Below are positions 35,201-47,200 of a stretch of DNA of 64,000 nt, one piece after another. Each line of letters opens with the position of its first letter. Position 1 is the first letter of the stretch. The DNA lies in the NCBI GenBank assembly GCA_029237695.1, contig CM055265.1, positions 38,614,058 to 38,678,057 on the forward strand, given 5' to 3'. The translations under genes were made by a program, and so were the position numbers. This DNA is from Conchocele bisecta (taxonomy: Eukaryota > Mollusca > Bivalvia > Lucinida > Thyasiridae). The notes below the pieces were generated by a model. That model had not been told where the DNA came from. It did not search any database and was given only the letters and a program-made list of their open reading frames with translations.

Positions 35201-38200
35201 TATCATAATCTATATTTTCATTCTACCCCCCTCCCGTGCGGCCCCTGTGCCCAATGTCAAGGTCAAATTACTTTGAAGTTTTTGATTAAGTTTTTTGGTT
35301 AAGTTTTTTGGTTAAAGTTTTTGGTTAAGTTTTTTGGTTAAGTTTTTTGGTTAATTTTTGTTTTTTGGTTATGAATTTTTCGTTATAAACTTATATATCT
35401 GCATTAGCTGCTGCCCATTACTTGAAACAATTCACAATGGTGTTTGGTTATCATCATCTATATTCATCTATCTACATACACCGTGCGGCCCCTGTGCCCA
35501 ATGTCAAGGTCAAATTACTTTGAAGTTTTTGGTTAAGTTTTTTGGTTAAAGTTTTTGGTTACCGTAAGTTTTTTGGTTTTTTGGTTTAGTTTTTGGTTGA
35601 GTTTTTTTGGTTAAAGTTTTTCGTTATACTGTATCTCTGCAACTGCTTTGCCCATTACCTTGAAACTTCACATGGGTGTTTATCATCATCTATATTTTCA
35701 TTCTACTCTGTACTCAACACCTCCTGTGCGGCCCCTGTGCCCAATGTCAAGGTCAAATTACTTTGAAGTTTTTGGTTAAAGTTTTTTTCGCTCCCGCTTG
35801 CGGAAAGCGCGATATAGTCGGCACTTTACGTACATACGTACGTACATACGTACGTGTGTCCGGTTAATGTTTTTCGTTAAGTTTTTTGGTTAAAGTTTTT
35901 CGTTATACTATATCTTTTTTTTTAGTGTCCATGCCTCGCCACAAGGCACGACATGCAGGCCGCGGCCATCTAGTTTAAAGGTACCGGTACGTGCCCACTC
36001 AGTAGGCACAAGCTGTTCTTTATAGGAATTAAATAAGTGTATAATTGTGTCACTATTCAACCAGTTCTAAAAATTACAAGTGCCCGATATGCAGATATAA
36101 TCATTTAGTAACATTTATTTTACTGATAATGACTCGCGGTGGTATCAGGCTATTTTCATATGAGGCATGACATTTTTTAATTATTTATACAAATTAAATG
36201 CGTCGCCTTAAAAAATAATATTTTCAACAGATTATAAATTATGATCATTGCACATCAAAAAATAAATACAAAGAATAAATAGTAATGTCCGTTAACATTT
36301 TAAGGAAACACAGTTATCGCCCCTGATATCAGTGTGGAAATTTACGTTCGATATAAAATGTATAATAATGCCAATGCCTGTGCATCATTATCAGGCTCAT
36401 TAGATCAGGACATTGGTCACACATCCCGTAAGCCCCATTTGCGCAGTCACAGCCACAAATATGGCTGTGACTATAGAAATGGGGCTATGGGTTATGCGAT
36501 CAGTTGGCCCTAGATCAGCCTGCATATCCGCAAAGTCTGATCCGGGTCTGGGGCCTGTTTCACTAAACTTTGTACAACTAAAATGTTCATAAGTGCAAAT
36601 TTAGGATCGTCTAGAAATTTCAATTGATGGATTTACATTTATTGAGCATAGGCTGCATATGCAGCCTATGCTCAATAAATGTAAATCCAATAATTGTTTA
36701 GAAGAAAACAGTGTTAATGCGAAATTTACAGACTTTCATAATTTTGCACTTTACAATACATTTTAGTCGTACAAAGTTTAGTGAAACGGCCCCCAGGAGT
36801 ATGCACTGTTTGTCTTTCAGTCAGTGGTGGAACACCCGGCTGTCTTCTGACAAACATCATAAGATTGTTATCAGGCTACATGAGTGTGTTATTTGATCAG
36901 GATCTACACTGGTCACAAATCTCTAAGTACACATGTTTGTGTCCGTGTGTCGGTACCACTCGAGTACACATATCTGTATCTGTGTGTCACTACCACTCGA
37001 GTACACATGTCTGTGTCTGTCTGTCACTACCACTCGAGTACACATGTCTGTGTCTGTGTGTCACTACCACTCAAGTACACATGTCTGTGTGTCACTACCA
37101 CTCAAGTACACATGTCTGTGTCTGTGTGTCACTACCACTCGAGTACACTTGTATGTCTGTGTATGTGTGTCGGTACCACTCGCGTACACATGTCTGTGTC
37201 TGTGTGTCACTACCACTCAAGTACACATGTCTGTGTCTGTGTGTCCGTACCACTCGAGTACACGTGTCTGTGTGTCGGTACCACTCGAGTACACATGTCT
37301 GTGTATGTGTGTCACTACCACTTGAGTACACAAGTCTGTGTCTGTGTGTCACTACCACTCGAATACACATGTCTGTGTGTCACTACCACTCAAGTACACA
37401 TGTCTCTGTCTGTGTGTCACTACCACTCGAGTACACTTGTATGTCTGTGTATGTGTCTCTGTGTCTGTGTGTCACTACCACTCAAGTACACATGTCTGTG
37501 TCTGTGTGTCCGTACCACTCGAGTACACATGTCTGTGTCTGTGTGTCTGTACCACTCGAGTACACATGTCTGTGTGTGTGTGTCTGTGTGTCCGTACCAC
37601 TCGAGTGCACATGTCTGTGTATCAGTACCACTCGAGTGCACATGTCTTGTGTCTGTTTCAGTACCACTCAAGTCTGTGTCAGTGTGTCACTACCACTCGA
37701 GTACGCATGTCTGTGTCTGTGTGTCGGTACCACTCAAGTACACATGTCTGTGTCTTTGTGTTGGTACCACACGAGTACACATGTCTGTGTCTGTGTGTCG
37801 GTACCACTCGACTACTCATGTCTTTGTCTGTGTGTCTGTGTGTCTGTGTGTTGGTATCACTAGAGTACACATGTCTGTGTATGTGTGTCACTACCACTCG
37901 AGTACGCATGTCTGTGTGCCACTACCACTCGAGTACACATGTCTGTGTGTCACTACAACTCGAGTACACAACATGTCTGTCTGTGTCGGTACCACTCGAC
38001 TACACGTGTCTTTGTCTGTGTGTTGGTATCACTCGAGTACACATGTCTGTGTCTGTGTGTCACTGCCACTCGAGTACACATGTCTGTGTCTGTGTGTCAC
38101 TACTACTCGAGTACACATGTCTGTGTATGTGTGTCACTACCACTCAAGTACACATGTCTGTCTGTGTGTCACTGCCACTCGAGTACACACGTCTGTGTCT

Positions 38201-41200
38201 GTGTGTCACTACCACTCAAGTACACATGTCTGTCTGTGTGTCACTGCCACTCGAGTACACATGTCTGTGTATGTGTGTCACTACCACTCAAGTACACATG
38301 TCTGTCTGTGTGTCACTGCCACTCAAGTACACATGTCTGTGTCTGTGTGTCACTGCCACTTGAGTACATGTCTGTGTCTGTGTCACTACCACTCGAGTAC
38401 ACATGTCTGTGTCTGTGTGTCACTACCACTTGAGTACACATGTCTGTGTATGTGTGTCAGTACCACTCGAGTACACATGTCTGTGTCTGTGTGTCACTAC
38501 CACTCGAGTACACACGTCTGTGTCTGTGTGTCACTACCACTTGAGTACACATGTCTGTGTCTGTGTGTCAGTATCACTCAAGTACACATGTCTGTGTATG
38601 TTTCAGTACCGGTCTCTGGCTCCAATGTACTACAGAGGCGCAGTAGCCGCCATTGTTGTGTATGACGTCACAAGAGAGGTATTGTGGACACTCTGTTGTG
38701 TACAGTTGTCTGTTTATTATCCTTCACTGATAGGCAAGAGGGGATATAACGTTAGTCCATGTTCTTGTGTGCGTACGTACATACGTGTGTGTGTACATTA
38801 GTAACTACTTCCATTTTTAGCTCACTTGCACAAAGTGCAGAAGAGCTTATGGCATACCCCCAGCGTCATCGGCGTCCACAAACTTAAAACTTTGGGGTAA
38901 ATGTCTTATAACTTCTGTTTCCTTTCATGGAACACCTTGTTATTATACGCCCGTTTGAAAAAACGGGTCGTATTATGTATCCATCTTGTACGGGCGGGCG
39001 GGCACAGCTTGTCCACGCAATAACTAGAGTTCTACCTGATGGATTGTAACCAAATTTGGTATACATGTTTATCACGGCAAGACGAAGAAACCTATTGATT
39101 TTTATTTCTGATGACTTATCTCCCCTTGGCGGCCATTTTAATTTTCGCACTATCCTTGTCCACACAATAACTCAAGTTCTACTTCACCGCTCGTAACCAA
39201 ATTCGGGATACATGTTTATCATGGCAAGACAAATAAGCCTATTGATTTTGAAAAATTTCCGATAGTTATCTCCCCTTGGCAGCCATTTTTAATTTTCGCA
39301 CTCTGTCCTTGTCCACGCAATAACTCAAGTTCTACTTGACTGACCATAACCAAATTTGGTATACATGTTTATCACGGCAAGACGAAGAATCCTATTAATT
39401 TTTGGACTCCGTATCCTTGTCCACGCAATAAGTCTAGTTCTACTTGATGGATCGTAACCAAATTTGGTTTACATGTTTATCACGTCAAGATGAGTTATCT
39501 CCCCTTGTTGACTGGGCTTGCCTCGACGGGCGTATATTGTGACCTTCGGCACTCTTGTTTCATACATGCATTCCTCAGATGACCCTCTATCATGCTGTAG
39601 CAAATCCATGACCCACCACCCAACGCTTACCCCAAGGTCAAGGTCACAAACTTGGCACATTCATAAACATTAACATAGCATGTTCATGAACTTAACGTTG
39701 CGGTAAATGTTGTGTAACTTCAGTTTATTTACAGGGAACGGCTTCATATTACATACATGCAGTCATCTGATGATACTCTATCTTGCTATAGCAAATCCAT
39801 GACCCACTGCCCATCCCTTACCCCAAGGTCAAGGTCACAAACTTAACACATTCATAAACTTAATATTGGGGTAAATGTCTTATTTTTATGATGTACATAA
39901 AAATACATACCTAGTATTTCCATCACACTGGTTTGATTGCCGATGCCAACATTTGTAGCTGTGACTGAAGAAATGGGGCTTATGGGTGTGCAAACAGTGT
40001 AGATCTAAATCAGCCTGTTCATCCGCACAGTCGGATCAATATCGGCACTGCTCACTATTCCATCAATGAAACGTCTGTCATGTTTCTAACAGGCAATATA
40101 CATGTAGATTATTATCAGGCTACAAGCGTGTGCTTTTTGATCAGAAGATACACTGGTCACACATCCCATAAGCTCCATTTCTCCAGTTACAGCCACATAT
40201 TATTATACCCCCCCCCCACCCGCAACGAGTTATGGGGGTATACTGGAGTCAGGTTTTCTGTGTGTGCGTCCGTGTGTGCGTCCATCCGTCACTAAACTTA
40301 ACAACAGAGAAATATATTATACTTCTATTTCCGTCATCTAAAATGCTTAATATTTAACACATTTAACACATGCATTCCTGTAAGGTTGTACTATCATGCT
40401 GTGACACGACCGTCCCGCCCATGCTAATCCCAAGGTCAAGGTCACATACTCAAGGTCTCTTTACAAAACTTTTCAGCAGAGAAATATGTTATAACTTATA
40501 TTTCTTTCTTCAAAATTTCTTAATATTTCATGCATGCATTCCTCTAAGGCTCTACTATCATGCTGTGACAAATCCTCGCTGATCTCAAGGTCAAGGTCAC
40601 ATACTTAGTCTCTTTATAAAACTTAACATCAGAACAATTGATTATAACTTCTATTTCCTTGCTCGAATCTGCATCATATTTCACACACGCATTGCTCCAA
40701 TGGACCTCTACCGCCCTGTGACAAATTCACGTTCGTGCCGCCCCTGCTAAGCCCAGAGTCAAGGTCACAAGCTCACGCACTTGCAATTTTTTTTACATGG
40801 CTGTGACTGGAGAAATGGAGAGTATGGGTTTTGTGACCAGTGTAGATCCAAATCAGCCAGTGCATCTGCTCCATCTGATCAGAATTTGCAATGTTTACCT
40901 TTCCATCAATGAAAACAGGATATCAGACTACAGGAATGTGCTATTTGATCAGAAGCTACACTGCTCACAAATTCCATAAGCCCCGTTTCTCCAGTCACAG
41001 CCACATTTGCGTTTTTCATGTTCAGGCAACGTTCAACACTGTGCAGACATGGGTGCGGGAACTTCACAAGAATGGCCAGTCGAACATCGTGATAGCTATC
41101 GCCGGCAATAAATGTGACCTTGAAGATCTGAGAGAAGTCGCAGCTAAAGGTTGGAATGTATCATTTATAGGTTATTTGATTTGTATGTGGATATATGCAC

Positions 41201-44200
41201 AAGTTCCACAGCGTGCCTGCTTTATTGAGCGACTAGGAGCGCAATATCGTTGCGCGGCTTAATGAGTGGCATATATCCACATACAAATCAAATAACCGTT
41301 TCATGATATACGTACATCATTCGCAATTTATATGTGCTTCAAATAATATAAAAAATGTAAATAAAATGAAAAATTTAGTGGCGATATAGAAGGAACTAGT
41401 TTGCGAGATGAAGCGTTGTTCCGGCACTGACCAATATGAACTCACGAGACGTCAATATGGAAAAATATTGACATCTTGTGTTGCATTTTGTTTCAATGGG
41501 AAACAAAAGTACGTATATAATAAATATAATTTATATAGCAATGCAATACAAAGCATAATATGGCACATACTTTTGCCAGTCACAGAAATAAAATTGGGGA
41601 AAAGTGTCGCAAATCAGTTATGTGGCCACCCTGGCTGTTGCATGAATTTTGACCACCAGACTGGTGGCAGCCAGCTATAACCTTCCTTACTCACTCAGGA
41701 ATAGGTCCATAGTCATTGACATTGGATATCAATAACGCGGGCTGTGTGTTCTTCTCTGTTGCTGGGACTAAACCATTTCAACTTTTTCTTTACACACCCG
41801 TTGATTGAACAGACACTGAAAATATTATAAAAAACAAATATTTCTGAAGTCTACTTCAGCTCACAGCATGAAAGTCCTTCGATCCAGCGAAGTCCTTAAC
41901 CCATATAATGCTTAATTAAATTTTATTGTCTACTGTCTATATTCTTTGGCCATGAAACCCTGGATGAATGCATCAAAACCAAGTGTCTAAATGGTTTGAA
42001 TGATAATGACAAAACACCATGGTTATCGCGCCCGCTTGCGGACAGCGCAATATAGTCGACACATTGGCGTACGTAGGTGTGTGTGTGCGTCCGAGTTTTG
42101 TTTAAAGTTTTTTAACTACACTGTATCGCTGAAACCGCTTCACCGATTAACTTTAAGCTACACGTGGGTGTTTATCATGATCCATGTTGTCATCTTATGC
42201 CCCACCCGGGTGGCCCCTGTGCCCAATGTCAAGGTCAAATTACTTTGAAATTAAAGTTATTTTTGGGATTTAGGCTAAAAATAAGAATGCTATACATGTA
42301 TCTCTGAAACCCCTTCACTAATTCACTCGAAACTTCAGATGTATGTTTATCATCATCCATATTTTCATTCTATGCCCAACCTGTGCAGCCACTGCCCAAT
42401 GTCAAGGTCAAATTACTTTTTTTCTTAAAGTTTTTGTGGACAGCGCGAGATAGTCGGCACATTGGCACAGACGCACGTGCATCTGGGTTAAACTACACTA
42501 TATCGCTCCACTGATTAACTTTGAACTTCACATGGGTGTTTATCATTATCCATATTTACATTCTACGCCCGACCCGTGCAGCCCATGGTAAAAATAAATG
42601 GTGCTGAAACACTTAGCCATTTATTAATACAAAATTAATGAGACAAGCCATGTAATTTTATACCTAAGAATATCTCGATATTTATAAATTTACGATATAT
42701 TCCGTAAATGATGTTAAAAATTGACGAAATCTTCAGAACAAATGCCTAATGGAATTCCATATTGGCTATGAATATCACTGTTTCTGTAAATACTGTTTTC
42801 TGAAAAAATTGCGATTCTTCTTCGGTACAAAATCACAATGCTCATCTCACATATACGGTTGTTGACAAAGCTGATTTAAATTACTTGTAGATGCAAAGGA
42901 CTATGCAGATGAGATTAATGCAATATTCATAGAAACCAGCGCCCTTACTGCCAGTAACATTCCACAACTGTTTGAATCTATAGGTAAGTTGTCATCAATG
43001 CAGTTATATGTATATACTAGTAGTTAGGCAGCCGAGAAACTTTTTTTAAAAGCTTTGAGCAGTGCTTCTTGTAATATGATTTTTTTCTACTTTTCATCAA
43101 TTCTCGCGCACATCTTGTCCACGCAATAACTATGAGTACTACTTGACGGATTGTAACCAAATTTGGTATACATGTTTACATTGGTATACATTGATTTTCA
43201 AACTTTCCGCTGACTTATCTCCCCTTGGCGGCCATTTTTCACACTCTGTATCCTTGTCCACGCAATAACTCAAGTTCTACTTCACCGCTCGTAACCAAAT
43301 TCGGTATACATGTTTATCATGTCAAGACGAAGAAGCCTATTGATTTTGAAAAATTTCCGATGACTTATCTCCACTTGGCAGCCATTTTTAAATGTTCGCA
43401 CTCTGTATCCTTGTCCACGCAATAACTCAAGTTCTACTTCACCGAACGAAACCAAATTCGGTATACACGCTTATCATGGCAAGACAAAGAAGCCTATTGA
43501 TTTTGAAAAATTTCCGATCCCTTATCTCCCCTTGGCATACCCCCGGCGTCATCGGCGTCGTCCACAAACTTAACGTTGGGTAAATGTCTTATAACTTCTG
43601 TTTCCTTTCATGGAACACCTTGTTATTTCATACATGCATTCCTCAGATGACCGTCTATCATGCTATAGCAAATACATGACCCACCCCTTTCCCCAAGGTC
43701 AAGGTCACAAACTTAGCACATTCATAAACTTAACGTTGGGGTAAATTTCTTATAACATCTGTTCCCTTTCATGGAACGCCTTGATATTTCAGACATGCAT
43801 TCCACAGATGACCCTCTATCATGCTGTAGTAAATACATGACCCACCACCCAACCCTTACCCCAAGGTCGAGGTCACAAACTTAGCACATTCATAAACTTA
43901 AAGTTGGGGTAAATGTCTTATAACATCTGTTTCCTTTCATGGAACACCTTGATATTTCAGACATGCATTCCTCAGATGACCCTCTATCATAAACTTAATG
44001 TTGGGGTAAATGTGTGACTTCTGTTTATTTACAGGGAACGCCTTCATATTTCATACATGGATTCATCTGATGATACTCTATCGTGCTATTGCAAATCCAT
44101 GACCCACAGCCCATCCCTTACCCCAAGGTCAAGGTCACAAACTTAGCACATTCATAAACTTAACGTTGGGGTAAATGTCTTATAACATCTGTTTTCTTTC

Positions 44201-47200
44201 ATGGAACGCCTTGATATTTCATACATGCATTCATCTGATGACCCTCTATCATGCTGTAGTAAATCCACGACTCGCCACCCAACCCTTACCCAAAGGTGAA
44301 GGTCACAAACCTAGCACATTCATAAACTTAACGTTGGGGTAAATGTTGTGTAACTTCTGTTTATTTACAGGGAATACCTTCATATTTCATACATGCATTC
44401 ATCTGATGAAACTCTATCGTACTATAGCAAATCCATGACCCACCCCTTTCCACAAGGTCAAGGTCACAAACTTAGCACATTCATAAACTTAAAAATAACG
44501 TTGGGGTAAATGTCTTGTAACATCTGTTTCCTTTCATGGAACGCCTTGATATTTCAGACATGCATTCATCTGATGATACTCTATTGTGCTATAGCAAATC
44601 CATGACCCGTCCCTTACCCCAAGGTCAAGGTCACAAACTTAGCACATTCATAAACTTAACGTTGGGGTAAATGTCTTGTAACATCTGTTTTCTTTCATGG
44701 AACGCCTTGATATTTCATACATGCATTCATCTGATGATACTCTATCATGCTGTAGTAAATCCATGACTCACCACCCAACCCTTACTCCAAGGTGAAGGTC
44801 ACAAACCTAGCACATTCATAAACTTAACGTTGGGGTAAATGTTGTGTAACTTCTGTTTATTTACAGGGAATACCTTCATATTTCATACATGCATTCATCT
44901 GATGAAACTCTATCGTACTATAGCAAATCCATGACCCACGCCTTTCCCCAAGGTGAAGGTCACAAACTTAGCACATTCATAAACTTAATAATAACGTTGG
45001 GGTTAAATGTCTTATAACATCTGTTTCCTTTCATAGGAACGCATTGATATTTCATACATGAATGCAAATCCATCGTATGATACTCTATCGTGCTATAGCC
45101 AAATCATGACCCACCGCCCACTAATCGTACAGGGTCACCCCTGGGTCACAAACTTAGCACATTCATAAACTTAACGTTGGGGTAAATGTCTTATAACATC
45201 TGTTTTCTTTCATGGAACGCCTTGATATTTCATACATACATTCCTCAGATGACCCTCTATCATGCTGTAGCAAATCCACAATCCACCACCCAACCCTTGC
45301 TCCAAGGTCAAGGTCACAAACTTAGCATGTTCATAAACTTAACGTTGGGGTAAATGTTGTGTAACTTCTGTTTCTTTACAGGGAACGCCTTCATATTTCA
45401 TAAATGCATTCATCTGATGATACTCTATCATTTTATAACAAATCCATGACCCACCCCCACCCCTTACCCCAAGGTCACAAACTTAGCACATTCATAAACT
45501 TAACGTTGGGGTAAATGTCTTATATTATATAACATCTGTTTCCTTTCAAGGAACGCCTTAATATTTCATACATGCATGCATCTGTTGATACCCTATCGTG
45601 CTATAGCAAGTCCATAACCCACCCCTTTCCCCAAGGTGAAGGTCACAAACTTAGCACATTCATAAACTTAACGTTGGGGTAAATGTCTTATAACATCTGT
45701 TTCCTTTCATTGAACGCCTTGATATTTCATACATGCATTCCTCAGATGACCCTCTATCATGCTGTATGAAATCCACGACTCGCCACCCAACCCTTACCCC
45801 AACGTCAAGGTCACAAACCTAGCACATTCATAAACTTAACGTTGGGGTAAATGTTGTGTAACTTCTGTTTATTTACAGGGAATACCTTCATATTTCATAC
45901 ATGCATTCATCTGATAGAGTACGATAGCAAATCAATGACCCACCTCCCACCCCTTTCCCCAAGGCCAATTTCACAAACTTAGCACATTTATAAACTTCAC
46001 GTTGCGGTAAATGTCTTATAACATTGTTTCCTTTCATGGAACGCCTTGATATTTCATACATGCATTCTTCTGATGATACTCTATTGTGCTATAACAAATC
46101 CATGACCCACCCCTTTTCCCAAGGTCAAGGTCACAAACTTAGCACATTCATAAACTTAACGTTGGGGTAAATATCTTATAACATCTGTTTCCTTTCTTGA
46201 AATGCCTTGATATTTCATACATGCATTCCTCAGATGACCCTCTATCATGCTGTAGCAAATCAACAAACCACCACCCAACCCTTACTCCAAGGTCAAGGTC
46301 ACAAACTTAGCATGTTCATAAACTTAACGTTGGGGTAAATGTTGTGTAACTTCTGTCTCTTTACAGGGAACCCTTTGATATTTCATACATGCATTCATGT
46401 GATGATCCTCTATTGTGCTACAGCAAATCCATGACCCACCCCCCTTACCCCAAGATCAACATCATAAACTTAACGTTGGAGTAAATGTCTTTTTATAACT
46501 TCTGTTTCTTTACAGGGAACGCCTTGATATTTCATACATGCATTCATCTGATGATACTCTATCGTGCTATAGCAAATCCATGACCCACCCCCCACCCCTT
46601 TCCCCCAAGGTTAAGGTCACAAACATAGCACATTCATAAACTTAACGTTGGGGTAAATGTTGTGTAACTTCTGTCTCTTTACAGGGAACCCTTTGATATT
46701 TCATACATGCATTCATGTGATGATCCTCTATTGTGCTACAGCAAATCCATGACCCACCCCCCCCCCCACCCCTTTTCCCAAGGTAAATGTCACAAACTTA
46801 GCACATTCATACATGCATTCCTCAGGTGAATAGCTATCATGCTGTAGAAAATCACCAACTTAGTGCGTTCATAAACTTAACGTTGGGTTAAAATTTGTTT
46901 TACTTCTTTTTTCAGGGAGCGCATTGATATTTCATACATGCATTCATCTTAATATGCTATATTATGCTATAGCAAACCCACGAACCACGACCCACCTTGC
47001 ACCACTGACCCCAATGTCAAGGTCCACCGCACGTCCCTTAACCCAAGGTCAAGTTATATAATATTCATGTTTTTTTTATGCAACTGTGCCAAGTTTGAGT
47101 GAAGGCTGCCAACAGGCGAGCTTCGTTGTCTTCTGACAACTCTTGTTAATTTTCGGACTGTATTCTTGTCCACGCAATAAGTCGAGTTCTACTTGACGGA

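Noticed and set aside
34879..35867. Frames repeating CGPCAQCQGQITLKFLVK
   Set aside because: Translation of the repeated tgcggcccctgtgcccaatg block of the CGCGCCC family.
36926..38606. Regular repeats as a CRISPR-like array
   Set aside because: Units are contiguous with no unique spacers, in a eukaryotic intron.
36884..38665. 593-codon open frame (and overlapping long frames on both strands)
   Set aside because: It is the 37-bp minisatellite, whose unit has no stop in any + frame; the peptide is a simple repeat and leaves the true Rab frame when it reaches exon 4.
42891..42983. Leu in place of Lys in the SAK motif as a sign of a dead GTPase
   Set aside because: SAL is found in functional Rabs such as Rab11, and all other motifs and splice sites are intact.
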